The notes beneath the pieces were generated by a model. It did no database searches. It saw nothing but the letters and a program-made list of their open reading frames with translations, and had not been told where the DNA came from. Below, one piece after another: positions 22,141 to 34,418 of a stretch of DNA of 64,000 bases. The DNA comes from Phyllostachys edulis. Lineage: Eukaryota; Streptophyta; Magnoliopsida; Poales; Poaceae. A program made the translations under genes and the position numbers. The DNA is taken from NCBI GenBank assembly GCA_036346405.1, contig CM070557.1, positions 53,016,016-53,080,015 of the forward strand. The letters are read 5' to 3'. Position 1 is the first letter of the stretch, and the number at the start of each line of letters is the position of its first letter.

Positions 22141-23930
22141 TAGGCTCAAAATGATCAAAGAATGCAACTTGTCTCCATATCCGCAGTACTTGATTGGATT
22201 TACCTTTCCTGCGTCTTGATCAACTCCTTCTGTAGCTTGATCAACAAATTTGGATTCTAACGTCGAACAAAATCAAATAAATAAGTCCGGACAAAACAAG
22301 AAGCGAGCTGGGAACAAAATAAAATAAATAAATTCAAAAATATTTGAAAAGAGGGGTAGTGAGGTGGTTGGGATTTATTTGGTGCTTGGTTAGGTCAAGT
22401 GAAGTAAAAAATGGGTTTCACGAATTCGAAACGGTCAAAATGGGCATATTATGTCTAACAGGTCTATGATGAACAATATCGGGTCTAGTGAACAGTAATG
22501 GATATGGTACTATTCACTAACGGGTTTGGGTGGAATAGTAATGATTTTGGGCTGAACAATAATGGATTAATAGTGTTGGGTTTTCGGTTGGGCTTTGAAT
22601 AGCATCGGGTTGCACAGTGTTGGGCCGAAAAATGAATAATAATGGTTGCATAACTTACATTACCGGGCTGGATTGGCTTTTGGGTTTACTTGGTGGCCCA
22701 TTTGGGCATTTAATAATTCGACCTTCAATGAAGGAGCCCAACTCCTTTTTTCTTTCTCTCGCTAGCTTTCTCTGCTTCCCTCTCTCGCCGGCAAGCGGCG
22801 GCGGCGGTGTAACAGCGGTGATGGTCAGCAATGGTGAGGGAAGGTGCGGGCAACTTCAGTGAGGTGCTGGCAACCCATTTTGGGCATTCATGCGGACAAC
22901 GGAGGCTCGAAGATGGCTCGACGGTGAGGATGGCGCAGTTTGTCTGAGAGCAACGACGCCAATGTCTCTAGCAATGCTTGACCAAATTAGTCGACTTAGG
23001 GAGTATCGATTGGGCGAGAGGATCACGATGGTGGAGTCGGGGAGGCTCGGGGAGGTCGAAGGCGGCTTAGCGATGGAGCCATGACGCACGGTGGCAGCGG
23101 GGAAGATACACGTGATGGTCGGGGGCGGCTTTGCGGCGTTGAGGTCCCTGTGACGTGGTTGGAGGGGCGAGGGCATGGAAGAGGTGGCAGATCAGGGAGG
23201 GGCTCACTAGGGAGGAAGATGGGGGCAACGACGATTGAGTAGTTTGGCCGGGGTTGGGGAAGAAGAAGAGTGTCGGTGGGGTTGGGTGGAGGATGATGGT
23301 GAAGATGGAGCTACGGTTGGTGGCTTTTATAGCCCATGTTGGCGGTGGCGGCAATGTCCGAGTAGAACGGGGTGCGGCGCATGGCGACGGCGTGGACGGT
23401 GGAGCGGGGCTCCGCGCTGCGCGGGGCAAGGTGGCTGCGGCATGGCATTGTAGGGATAGCGGCGTCCCACTAGCGAGGGCGGCAACGACTTAAACTGGGC
23501 GTCGAACACTTGGCAGTGGCGGCATGGGCGTGGCGCGGGAGAAGGACCAAGGTCGAGCGGCACTGGCGCGACGGCTTAAATGTGAGGGTAAGGTGGCCGG
23601 CGAGGTAGCGAGGTCCTAGCGTAGGCTTGGCACGAGCGCAGGCAACGTGAGGACGAGGCAATGCATGGCGTAGCGACTGGCGGCGCGATGCGCGTGCGTC
23701 AAGAACAGGGGAGGTGGCAAGTTTCTCAGGGGGCGCTCGCCCCTTCGGGCTAGGAAAGCGGAAAGGCAAAAAAGGAAAGCAAAAAATGGGAAAACTTTTC
23801 GAATTTAGCAAGAAATCCGAATTTGAACCAAACTCAAACAAGTTTTTAAATTTTGAAATTTTTGGGTCTTTTCAGTCGAGCCATGCAGTTTACGGACACT
23901 AAGTGTCGGTTGTTCAAGAACGACGTGATC
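22141..23930. other. Probable decayed repeat with GC-rich core
   Basis: The 22,780-23,720 core is strongly GC-rich (GCGGCGGCGGTG, GGGGAGGTCG), with Pro/Arg/Ser-rich open frames on both strands (for example minus 22856-23176 and 23067-23429). None shows a domain. Flanks are AT-rich and contain repeated GAACAGTAATGG-like phrases at 22470-22640. It resembles the non-coding interior of a grass non-autonomous LTR element, but I could not find LTR pairs or a target duplication. Confidence 0.35.
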
Positions 23931-23938
23931 GGTTAGCC

Positions 23939-25005
23939 CAGGGTGAAAAACAGGATCGGATCATTTGACGGATAATAGCTCTGCCATATTTGTTTTCATT
24001 TTTTTTCCCCGGATCCGGATACAAATACGAATACCCCGGATACGAATAATATCGAATACGAATTGAAACGAATACGGTTGCGGATATTTTTCGGAACATG
24101 AAAACCCCTTAAATTGTATGCCAGAAATTAACAAAAACATATAACTAGTTTATTTGATGCAAACATTAATTAATTGTTCATATTTTCAGTAACCACACAT
24201 AATATTGACACTTAATTTACCATATTTAGCTCATAAGTCATAACTCACAAAGTCACAAGTCATTACGTATTCACACTTAGTTCATCGCATACATATATAA
24301 AACTTAGTTCACACTAACATTGATCAGGTTGGATGATTAATCTATACGCAAATGACTATAACATCCCAAAGTATGTTACCAAAAATAAAATTAATAAAGT
24401 TATTATTTTATTGGATTTTCTTATATTTAAAAGAGTTTTCTTGGTTAAAAAGAAAAATAATAAAATAAAGTCAATTATTTAATTTCCTAGTTTTTAATGT
24501 CAAAAATAAAATTTATTGAGCTTTCTGGGATTTTATTGGATTTAAAGTGAAAAAGGTAATTTTAATTAATTTCATGAATTTTTGGATTTTAAAACGTTTT
24601 TCCTATTTTCATAAATTAAAAATAATTTATGTGCAAAAATAAAAACAATTTTAAGTTGGAATTAATTTTATTAATTTCAAAATAATTCAAGGAATTTCTG
24701 TGATTTTTTATATTTTTTAACTATATTTGCTATTTTCTAAAAGTCTATTTGATTTGTTGTATTTTTTGAAATTAAAAAATCAATTAAAAACACCATTTTC
24801 TCTTTTAGGTCGAAATCCGGATATCCGGACTTCATCTTATCCGGATAATCCATATCCGTATCCGCCAGATAGCATGTCTACCGTATTCGTTTCTATTTCC
24901 GATAAAAAAAACCGAATTCGTTTCCGATCCGAAAATTATCCAAGATAATCCGAATCCATTTTCGTTTGGATCGATCGGAAACTATCCGATCAATCTTCAC
25001 CCTTA
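23939..25005. mobile_element. hAT-like element with GGATA-rich ends
   Basis: Inverted ends CAGGGTGAAAAACAGGATCG and, on the other strand, TAAGGGTGAAGATTGATCG. Subterminal regions are packed with CCGGATA/TATCCGG motifs. The flanking 8-mers GGTTAGCC and GTTTGGCC agree at 6 of 8 positions, as expected for an old hAT duplication. The middle is very AT-rich (24360-24790). No coding capacity. It is related in style, but not in detail, to the element at 20075-20579. Confidence 0.75.
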
Positions 25006-25013
25006 GTTTGGCC

Positions 25014-26130
25014 CAACCTCGGCCGGCTGGCAGGCAAAGGTTGCACCGACCGTGATATTGGAGGTTCGAGGAAGAACGCAAGAGACCATGTACATCCAAT
25101 GTTGCGGCGAACTTGGGATAAAATGAAGGGGTACCCACAGTACTTTAGTCTTTTTCTACCCCTGCTACCCCCGTTGGGTCTGCCCTGATCCAATGATCCA
25201 CGCGTTCGGTAGTGCGTACGTACGCCCGAACTCCTCGAACAAACTAAGCCACGTACGACACCGAAAGAAACTCGGCGGTGGGCATCGATGCCGATCACAC
25301 TACACAGATTTGTCACGCTACGGAAGACGCTATTAGCCCACACAGAAGCGGTGATTCAGGCCATGGCTGTAGAGAGTTACGACTATACGAGTCTACGACA
25401 GTTTGTTATGAATCTTCCACTGTTCCAGCTCCTGATGGTTTGGTCTTAAGTCGTTTCCCTTTCTTTTCCGACTGTGATCACTGGAATGTTTCTTCTACCT
25501 TACACCAAAATGAAAAAAATAACTGAATCATAGACTAAAATACTAGATATGAGTTTAGACAGCCGACTCAGATGCATCAGTACAATCCAGAAATGAAGTT
25601 CGAAACTTGCAGAGTAGCATACTCCATGGAACTATAACGTGTACTTTTATCGATCTCATATATCAGGTTAGGCAATCAGATAGCCAACCACCAGCCTTCC
25701 GGAAGGCCCTACACCAAGCAACCTTGTTAAAGACTCCGTTTATCAAGTGCAAGTGAATGTTTCATTTCATAGGAAATTTCAGCCTAGGATCATCCATAAC
25801 ATGCAAGAATTTTGTTAGGGATTAATATAGCGCTTTAGTGTTAGGATAAAATTCCTCTAAATTTCAGTGGTTTATTTAGCACCTAACTATAAACTGACCA
25901 ACCATGCGCCAATGACACTAACGATATGTACACCGCTGTATTTGCAAATCTAGCGTCACTTGGCATACGAACACGGGAGAAGACAACAACATCGCCCTGC
26001 CTAACTAATTAACTAACCTAACAAAATTTTGGACTTATTTGCTATATTTTAAAATTCCTCCAAATTTCAGCATAACAATAACCCTAACCTAACTAATTAA
26101 CTAACCTAACAAAATATATTTTTAATTTGT
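25014..26130. other. Intergenic stretch with small repeats
   Basis: No gene seen. A 28-base phrase beginning CCTAACTAATTAACTAACC occurs twice about 95 bp apart, near 25997 and 26092. Between them, TTGGACTTATTTGCTATATTTTAAAATTCCTCC (broken here by small differences) matches part of the TIR of the MULE at 14306-17977, so a fragment of that transposon family lies here. Confidence 0.5.
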
Positions 26131-26494
26131 TATATTCATGGGCATATATTTTTGTTGGTTATATTTCCTTGCTCAACAAATATTGTAAATATAACCTATC
26201 ACAACAACCCACCGCAAGGCAATGTTTTCAGTGATACATTTAACGGCAAAAATCTCAAACTCTAGTTCCTCACCATAATCACCTCTAGACCGCACCAATA
26301 TATTGATTTATAGACACTTGATATCAACAGAAAATCATGATCAATATAAAAGTTCAAGAAATGGTCATTAAATGTGCTGTTGATTTAACCAATACAAAAC
26401 AGAAAAGGCACAGAGAACGCAACCATATTATCAAAAAGGGGAAATCTACCAACAAACTTTGGACATAGTTTCAACTCCATTGCTAGTGCTAAGT

Positions 26495-26905
26495 TATAAC
26501 TTCGCAAGCAAGCAAATAGGTCCCTCAAATCACACAATGGCTACATCACAATCAAACTATCAAACTGCTTCATCATAAACTCTGATGTGGTACTATATTA
26601 ATAAGACAGTTTAATCAGGGAAACAAATTGATAATTTTATGCAAACAAACACAACTAGGTAGATGTTGAGCAATTTTTTATCCTTCGTCTAAAACATGTT
26701 ATAGCTTACCCTTATAACTAAGCAAGCAAGCAAGCATAGGTCACACAATCACACAATGGCTACATCACAATCTAACTGCTATATCATAAACTCTGATGTG
26801 GCACTACACAACAATTTAAACAAGGAACAAACTGTGAATTCCATGCAACCCCAGAACTGGGTAGATGTTGAGCAATTCTTTATTCCTGGTCTGCCACATG
26901 TTTAC
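26495..26905 (+). repeat. Tandem duplication downstream of L27a
   Basis: Two copies about 230 bp apart share AAGCAAGCAA, CACACAATGGCTACATCAC, ATAAACTCTGATGTGG and GTAGATGTTGAGCAATT. They lie in the L27a 3' flank. The open frame at 26756-27004 is part of copy two and shows no domain. Confidence 0.75.
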
Positions 26906-27412
26906 CGAGGCTATGAGCTTTTAGGACTCAAAATAGATAACTTCTTCCCATCCTCCAGTACGTACAACTCAATGAATCAAGGTTCCACCAAACATAAACA
27001 CTAGCCTAAACCATTGCACATGCTTTTAACACTGTATCAAGCATACCACATTGACACACAATAACGAATTTCACAGATCACATAATTTCTAACAGAACTA
27101 GAATCTAGTATAATGCAAGCACGGTTGCGACGTATAGTCTATCACAGATAACAGAACATGCATCGCGGAGTAATTACACGGATCAGACAAATCATAATAG
27201 CAGCAAAAGATAGCATTGATATATCTGATATAAACTGGCATCACTTAGTGCAAAAATCATCATAAGACACTGCCTTACCAAGCAAGAACTACAATAAGAA
27301 ACAACTAATCAAGTCTTCTTAACACAAATAGCTGGGACAAGAAACAACTACTTCAGATTTATAGATCTCAAAACCAAGAGGCAGAGAAGGGAGGGTGGGT
27401 CAGGACCGAACC

Positions 27413-27704
27413 CTAGGCGGCGAGCACGACAGCGCCGCCGGCGGCCTTGATCTTCTTCTCGGCGACCTTGGAGACGAGCTTGGCCTTGACTACGATTGGC
27501 TTCTCCGGCAGCATCCCCTTCCCGAGCACCTTTAAGTAGCCGAACTGCGTGACGTCGACCAGCGGGGCCTTGTCGGCGCCGGCCTCCGCCGCCTTCTCGG
27601 CGGGCACCATCGACCAGAGCATCTCTACGTTCACCGTGGGGCAGTGGAACCTGTTGCGGAGCTTGTGGAAGTAGCGCATGCCGACCTTGCCGAAGTAGCC
27701 CGGG

Positions 27705-27739
<35 letters not shown>

Positions 27740-27850
27740 GCCTCCGGCGTTACCGCGCCCTCCCGGGTGCTTGCGGTGCTTGCCGATGCGGCCGTGCCCG
27801 GCGGACACGTGACCGCGCTTCTTGCGGTTCTTCTTGAAGCGCGTCGTCAT
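27413..27850 (-). CDS. RPL27A: 60S ribosomal protein L27a (uL15)
   Basis: Intact, intronless 145-residue protein of the cytosolic large subunit. It begins MTTRFKKNRKKRGHVSAGHG and continues GRIGKHRKHPGGRGNAGG, the basic rRNA-binding N-terminus typical of eukaryotic uL15. It also has [21 protein letters not shown] and a C-terminal KVAEKKIKAAGG. The length matches plant L27a proteins. Composition is strongly GC-biased at third positions, as for highly expressed grass genes. The start is the first ATG after the TATA box at 27938-27943. Nothing suggests loss of function. Upstream sequence carries a telo-box and site II motifs usual for plant ribosomal protein genes. Confidence 0.97.
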
Positions 27851-27897
27851 GGCCGCCGCCGACTTACCTTGGGAGGGGACGGGTGGAGGCGGACTGG

Positions 27898-28130
27898 TGC
27901 GTGGGAGGAAACCCTAGGGGTGGGGAATGGTGCGGCTTTATAAGGTGGGCGCGGGGGGCGGAGACCGTTGGATGGGAGGTCTGGGAGTGAGAACTGTTGG
28001 ATGTGGGTTCCTAGGGTTTTGCTTTCATGCGGACGAGCGGGATGGGTTACTGGGCTGGGCCTGCATTTGACGTAGGCTGGTTTCTCCTCGTTGGGCTGTT
28101 GGGCTGGTCTTGGAGTCTCACTTTGCATTC
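27898..28130 (-). promoter_or_regulatory. L27a promoter: TATA, telo-box, site II motifs
   Basis: On the minus strand, TATAAA is at 27943-27938, about 90 bp upstream of the ATG. AAACCCTA-type telo-boxes occur on both strands: plus near 27909, and minus near 28020 as AAAACCCTAGGAACC. Site II motifs (TGGGCY) cluster at 28050-28062 and 28094-28110. Telo-box plus site II is the known signature of plant translation-machinery promoters. Confidence 0.8.
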
Positions 28131-28879
28131 TGGCCCAAGCTGCAAAAGATGTTGTTGCCAGTGTCTTGCTGTGAAATTGGTGAGTCTGCCATTCATTTCC
28201 AGCTGTCGGGATGCGATGCAAGGTGGTGGTGCCTCGTTGGCCCGTTGGTGACTGCAAGCTGGCACGGTGGTGGCGTGTGATTTGTGAATAATGTAAAGTG
28301 TCGGGGCTTGACCAAAAATAAGAGGGGTCATTCTACAGAGATATTCTACTGAGATGGAGCAACAAAATCGCTTGACCAAATACTACGGATTGGATTAGAG
28401 AGGGCAAAACTAGTCTTTTTTTAGCGTAACGTGTGGTGCAAACCGTTCGATTCTTAACTATACATAAATCGAGAGGGGGCCACGGCTCATGTTCGCCGAC
28501 ACGAAGCTCCTCCCCTGTAGACCTGTAGCCTGGGGCATACGCTCTGTAAATGCCTTGTTTGGATTGGTGAGCATTTTTGAACAAACGATGTTGCCCCCTC
28601 CATGAAATTCATGAATCCTGCTATCATGGTAGCTGAATTTAGGGGAACAATTCAAATCAACACGATCATTGTATCGTGTGATGTTGCAATATACTAGCAT
28701 TACACCTCTGTATTGCAATATTGAAGATCGAGAAGGCCGACTAGAGGGGGGTGAATAATCGGTTTTAAAAATCTTTTGGCTAAAACCGTGTTTTATGTAC
28801 AATTGTAAATCAATTCGGTTTTGCACAATTTAAGTCTAAATCAACTAGTCTTTACTAAGTGCACCAACAATATAAGACT

Positions 28880-29557
28880 TGACGAGGATCTAATAATCCT
28901 CATTTTATCTTTTATCTATAATTCTTATTACTACCCAGTCGTAAGATATTCTACGATTACCTCATAGTCGTAAGTCTTGCTACGACTATCTTATGGTCGT
29001 AAGTTCCTCTACGACCAGGTCAACTACGACCACCTTATGATCAATAAAACCTACAGGCAAGTGGGGCCAATTGATTAAGGAATCCAAACAGTCAATATAC
29101 GTTGTTATTATGTGAAATAATAACACGCAATACCCCATTATCTCTGACGAGTAACTGTCAGACGGCGTGAAGGAGTTACCAGCCCGATGGTTACTACAAA
29201 CGTCTTGCGCTCTTCGGATTTGATGAGGCGCTCTTCAAATAGGGAAAACGGCTATTCCTTCACGACTATATAAAGGCAACGGTCAGAGAGGAAAAGGAGA
29301 GGGATCGAGGCGTATACACACGCTATCAAGGGCTATCAGGAAGACAAGCACTATCGTTTGTAATAGTCTTAGTTTTTCTCCTGATTGTTCAGAATACACT
29401 CAATACCATACACACACAGGAGTAGGGTTATTATTCTCTCCAGAGAAGGCCTGAACCTGTATAAAAATACCCGTGTCAATCTCTCTACGTGATTCTATTC
29501 TTGGAGACCCCCCGAATCAAACAATCTTTACATAAGATCGGTTCTAAAACACCGACA
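28880..29557 (+). mobile_element. Solo LTR (678 bp)
   Basis: TG...CA unit (TGACGAGGATC...ACACCGACA) flanked by a perfect 5-bp duplication AGACT (28875-28879 and 29558-29562). It contains a promoter-like CGACTATATAAAGGCAACGG at 29263-29282 and, downstream, the phrase CCTGAACCTGTATAAAAATA typical of grass gypsy LTR R/U5 regions. It is nested in copy 1 of the LTR-like repeat. No internal domain remains. Confidence 0.9.
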
Positions 29558-29799
29558 AGACTATTGATAATGGGAAAAAGTCCGGTTTACTCCCTCGAAT
29601 TATCAAAAAAATCTGGTTTACCCTCTGAACTACAAAACCGGTTATTTAACCCCCTAAATTTGTGAAAACCGGTCAATTAACACCCCACAGCGGTTTGGGC
29701 GGTGGTTTTGCCGACATGGCGAGGGTTTTTGACCGGGAGAGAGAGGGTCGATCGGGAGAGAGAGAGACGTAAACCACCATCTTCTCGTGATTTAACCGG

Positions 29800-30575
29800 G
29801 TCCTTCTCTCGAGAGACCAATGGAAGAAGTCCCAAGACGGAGATGACGCCAGAATCCTTCAGCAGAAGTCCCCGAACGCCGTGCCATTGCCAGTTCCGTA
29901 GCGTCATCAAGCAGCGACCAAACCCTCGGCACCTCCGGCTCGTCTCAGAAGCGAAAACCCCGCCTTTGCACTTCTTGATCCGCTCCACCGCTCGAATCAC
30001 ATCCAATGCCATTACCACTGAGTTCCTAAAACCAAACCACAACAAGAAAGCTAAATTGACGGTTGGTTGCGAGAGAGTGGCATACCGGGACGTCGGGCTT
30101 GAGGTCAACGGTGAGTTGTACTGGCGACCATACCGTCGTCGGCGCCATCCTCGAGCCGAGCACAGTATGAAGTCCCCAATGTTGGCCATGTAAAGATCCG
30201 AGCCTGCGTGCGTAAATCACTCGTGAGTGACACGCGCGACACGCAACAGGAGGCAGAGGTGATTTAACATTTGTGGGAGGACGAATTGATGGACGGAAAC
30301 AGAGAGATGCATGTCATGTCCCGGCGCCACATACGAGCTTGAGGACGGTGATGGCGGTGCTACCACCGCAGAAGCGCCGAGGAGGGGTGGCGGCGAGGTC
30401 CTTGTCCATGACCTTGTAGGCACGCGCCAAGGCCTTCCTCCACGCTGCAACCCAAGATGTCCAGCCGTTCTTGGACGACGCAGCGTCTTGCGGACATGAG
30501 CTTGAGGGCAAGATGTCACGCACCCTCGCGCCACCAGTGCCGTCGCGCCCATGCCGTCGAACACCCAAGACAAGA
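29800..30575 (-). pseudogene. Captured PP2C phosphatase fragment
   Basis: Family motifs appear in order but in different frames: VFDGMGA (30560; the family has DGHG), VRDILP and SKNGW, AWRKALARAYKVMDKDL, FCGGSTAITVLKL (about 30350), MANIGD (30189), VQLTVDLKPDVP (about 30100), ERIKKCKGGVFA (about 29980) and LKDSGVISV (about 29865). The order and wording fit a plant PP2C, probably clade E-like. His-to-Met in the metal-site motif and several frameshifts make it non-functional. It reads opposite to the neighbouring glycosylase fragment. Confidence 0.82.
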
Positions 30576-30713
30576 CGCCGTCCTCCTCCCCGCCAAACCC
30601 CGCCACAAGAATAACAAAGATCACCATTACCACCACTACGAATCAATCAATGAGAAGTCACCAATCGCACGGAAAGATAGGAGCAAGAGAGGGGTCGTTG
30701 GCTTACATCCCGG

Positions 30714-31157
30714 ATGAGCACGGCCCTGATTGATCCTGCGAACTCGCCGTGGAACACGGAGGCGGTCTTGGCAAGGCCGTCATTGGAGAAGATCCGGCGT
30801 GGGACCATCCCCAGCTGGTCCTTCCGCGGCGCCTTCCACCTCATCCGCCGCCTCTTCCCATCCTCCCCTCCTCTGACTGGTAGAGCAAATTACCCCGTCC
30901 GATGCAAGGATGACGAATTGGACCTCCGCGCCATCAGCGTATCTGCCCGCAAGGCCTCCTACCTCCACGACCTCGCCGCCAGGTTCGTTGTCGGGGACCT
31001 CTCTGAATCCTCCATCGCCGCGATGGACAAGGTCGTTCTCCTCGCCGAGCTCATCAAGGTGAAGGGCGTCGGCGAGTGGACGGTCCATATGTTCATGATC
31101 TTCTTGCTGCACTGCCCCGACGTGCTACCGTCCGGCGACCTCGGCGTGAAGAGATGA
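30714..31157 (+). pseudogene. Captured HhH-GPD DNA glycosylase fragment (AlkA/MAG type)
   Basis: Open 147-codon frame. From about residue 69 it matches the helix-hairpin-helix DNA-3-methyladenine glycosylase family, which removes alkylated bases: SARKASYLHDLA, then IKVKGVGEWTVHMFMIF (the hairpin) and DVLPSGDLGVKR, with the catalytic-type Asp retained. It ends right after GVKR, so the C-terminal part is missing. The first ~65 residues are not family-like. Whether it is transcribed is unknown. No intact start or full catalytic domain, so I call it a fragment. Confidence 0.82.
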
Positions 31158-33051
31158 CTGGAAGAGGTGGAGTGAAGAAATGAGAGGTGAGGAGATGACT
31201 GGGAGAGGTGGAGTGAAGAGAGAGGTGACTATCCACTGGAGATTAAGAAGAGTGACGTGGATGTCCACGTGGCAAAACCACTGCCACATCAGCAAAACCG
31301 CCACTTAAAACCAGTATGAGGGGTTAAATGACCGGATTTGACAAATTTAGGGGTTAAATAACCGGTTTTGTAGTTCAGGGGGTAAACCAGACTTTTCTGA
31401 TAGCTCGAGGGAGTAAACCAGACTTTTTCCTTGATAATGATAGCAATCATACAAAGATGTAAGCAATTTAATTCTAGGAATGTAAATTGCATAAAGTAAA
31501 TCACAAGAGAGCAAACCACAATGACATAATGACGTTTTACCGTAGTGTTCAGAGGCTTGCCGGTCTCCCCTAATCCACGTTGAGGTAAGCCCAAACTAAT
31601 TGGACCGCTCCACGAATTGAGCCAAACACCTCAATTCCACTAGTAGTAGCTCTTTCCCGCTCCGGGTAGGTGAGCTCCAACCTTCATAACACTCCGGGCC
31701 TTCTCACAAGCTTCTTGAGAAGATCACCGGACCACGACGCCTCCACGCCGTCTAGGTGTCAGCAAACATCAAGAGTAATAAGTCAAGCCTCTTGCTTGAC
31801 TCTCACCACGTGTAACGAATGCACAAGCCCAAGTGGATACGAAATCCACCTCTAGATGCAACACATGCAACTAGAGACCTCTCTCCTTGCTCACAAGGTG
31901 CAACACATGCACAGTTGAGAGGAGAAGCTCGCACTAGCTCAAGTGAGTGAAATGAGATGCCAAAGGTTGCCTCTCAACCGACCAAGGTGGGTATTTATAG
32001 CCTACAAAAAAAAAACTAGCCGTTGGGAGCAGAAATCAACAAACTCAGCCAAAATGCAGTAGTACCGCCATTGTAACTCCGGTATTACCGATTTTTGCTC
32101 AATGGTCGAAAATGGTGCATTAAAGGCCCAAAAACTAGCCGTTAAATTTTTTTGTGCGGTGGTACTGCAGTACAAAGGCCGGTAATACCATTCTGCGGTA
32201 GTACTGCTTTTCTCGGGCGGTAGTTCCGCAGCTCAATTTCAGCACAGACGACACTCGGTAAAAATATCATAGCTTTTGACTCGGATGTCGGAATTGAGTG
32301 ACATTGGACTCTATGGAAAGCTTATTTAGATGGCTACACAACTCACCTATTTTATTGATCTCAAACATATTTGATCAAATCAAAAGCATAACTCCAAAGA
32401 GCAACTACTATGGTCTAAGTCCAAAGAAATAGCCACAAGAAATCTTAGACCATGTCAAGGGAAAATGCATGAATCTCAACAATTTACAAAACACATTTGC
32501 AAACTTAGATCATGCCACAAGGAGTAGGTACATGGACCTCAACCATTTGCTAAACATATTTACAAAGTATAGTCACATGCCACAAGGATTAAATGCATGA
32601 GCCTCGGCTATTTGCAAAACACATTCACAAATAATAGCATCATGTCACGGAGAGCTAGAGCAAACAAGATTGAGCTATCAACATATGATGAGACTCAAGC
32701 TACTAGACAAGACCCCTCTTAATAGTACGGCAACCTATAGTAACAATCTGGTCTTCCAACCAAACACTAAGACCGGTAAAAGACTAGGAACACATCCTTA
32801 GCCCTAGCTAGTCATACATTTGCCTTGAGCATCTTCTTGAAGCTTGATAACGCACATCTTCACTTCAAGTCCGAGTCATCGTCTTGACATGCATCAACCC
32901 ATGATGCATCCTTTACTTGACCTCCATCAACACATGATGAGTCTTCTCTTGACTTGATGATCTACTCATGATCATCTCCTCCTCGAGATCTTGGTATGCA
33001 TCAACATATGATGCATTCTCTTCTTGAACCTCGACTTGATGATGATCGACT

Positions 33052-34418
33052 CTGTAGGATCAAGGATAATCGACTAGAGGGGGTGAATAGGAAGTTTGAA
33101 AACTTTTTGACTAATTAACAATTTAAGCCAATTCAAGAACTAAGTCTAAATTAGATACAATTCAAGCTACGCAATTCAACACAATAAAAAGCTAGAATTG
33201 TAATTGCGAAAAGTAAAGACTAGAAACAACCACAAAGAGACAACGATGTTTTTCCCGCGGTATCGAAGACTTGCTGGTCTTCACTAGTCCACGTTGAGGA
33301 AGCTTTAACGAATCAAGCCGGCTCCACAAATTAAGCCTTCCCTCGATCACTATTGGTTGTTCTTCCTTTGCTCCGGAGATGGTGAACACCAAACCACTCA
33401 CAATCTTGGCACCAGGCCTCTTCACAATCTTCTTGAAGAGATCACCATGCTCCAACCGCCAAGCCGTCTAGGTGTTTGGCAAAACACCAAGAGTAATAAA
33501 CCGATGACCTTCGCTTGACAGCACTCAAGTGCAAATGAATCAACTAGAATCAATGAATGCACTTGAATTGGCTCAACTACCTCACAATGAATGCACACGT
33601 GTATTTGAGGTATTGGAATGATGCTCAAGGCTTTAAGGATGTTAAATGTGGTCTAGCTAACTGTCCTTAAGCATGTGGAGGGGTATTTATAACCCCCCAC
33701 AACAAATATGACCGTTGGGAGAGATATCCCAACTTTTTAGCAAATGTGGTACTACCGCGAACCAAGGTGCGGTACTATTGCATCCCACCAACTGCTCTGT
33801 AACGGCTATAACAGGAGCATTAACTCCTTCTGACATAGCCGTTTTAAATGCGTCGCGGTACTACCGCCAACTATCATGCGGTGCTACCGCTGAGGCTGGT
33901 CGTACCGCACATTAGAGCGGTACTACCGTTCGTAGGGTTTTCAATCTCAGCCGAAAATGTGCTTCTCTGGATTTTATGTACCGCCATCTAGAAAATGGAA
34001 CAACCGAGGAGTGGTAGTTCCGCCACAAAATCTCGGTACTACCGCTTCACATGGGTGACTAGACCAGCTTACCCAAACAAACTAGCCACGTGGATGACTC
34101 AGATGCAATGGGCCGTTCGGACCACCGTTTTAACCGCACGATTTATTGATACATTCGGAGGGTCCGAACGTGCACCGGTAGTACTGCCAAAGGACATGCG
34201 GTCATACCGCTAAGCGGTAGTTCCGCTAAGTATTCTCTGGTACTACCGATTCTAGGGTGAGGCACCGAACCAAAAACGGTGTCTCTCTGGTTTTTACGTA
34301 CCGCCAACAAACAAACGGAACGACCGGGTTGCGGTAGTACCGCTGAGCGACCAAAACAACTTAGACAATCAGACCGATTATGTGGAAGGCTCAGATTCAT
34401 TGGGCCGTTCAGACCACA
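33052..34418 (+). mobile_element. LTR-like repeat, copy 2 (truncated)
   Basis: Begins TGTAGGATCAAGGATAATCG, then ACTAGAGGGGGTGAATAGG, and is the reverse of the end of the element at 40392-42531 (...TATCCTTGATCCTACA). It contains many GCGGTAGTACCGC-like palindromes (33740-34350). It breaks off at 34418, where block X begins, so its 3' end is missing. No coding domain. Confidence 0.75.

Larger units (their letters stand above)
29572..31430. mobile_element. Pack-MULE with two captured gene fragments
   Basis: A 1859-bp element. TIRs of about 120 bp start GGGAAAAAGTCCGGTTTACT on the left and GGAAAAAGTCTGGTTTACT on the right (complement). Flanking TTGATAAT occurs at 29564-29571 and 31431-31438, extendable to 9 bp with one mismatch. 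The interior is GC-rich and holds a PP2C fragment on the minus strand and a DNA-glycosylase fragment on the plus strand. It is nested in the LTR-like repeat, 14 bp from the solo LTR. Confidence 0.9.
28722..33051 (+). mobile_element. LTR-like repeat, copy 1 (nested host)
   Basis: Starts TGAAGATCGAGAAGGCCGAC, then TAGAGGGGGGTGAATAA, right after sequence shared with unit 2 (GTATTGCAATA). It continues across two nested insertions to 33051. The non-nested parts (28722-28879, 29558-29571, 31431-33051) align with copy 2 at 33052 and, in reverse, with 40392-42531: CCACGTTGAGG, CAAGAGTAATAA, CTCTTAATAGTACG. Only open frames without domains are present. Probably an LTR or LARD-type unit. Confidence 0.7.

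Noticed and set aside
22617..23902. Many Pro/Arg-rich frames that might suggest a gene
   Set aside because: Open on both strands because of GC richness; no domain, no splice structure, and AT-rich repeat-like flanks.
33740..34350. GCGGTAGTACCGC palindromes resembling a CRISPR array or terminator series
   Set aside because: Spacing is irregular, there are no uniform spacers, and the same palindromes occur in reverse in the related LTR-like element at 40392-42531.
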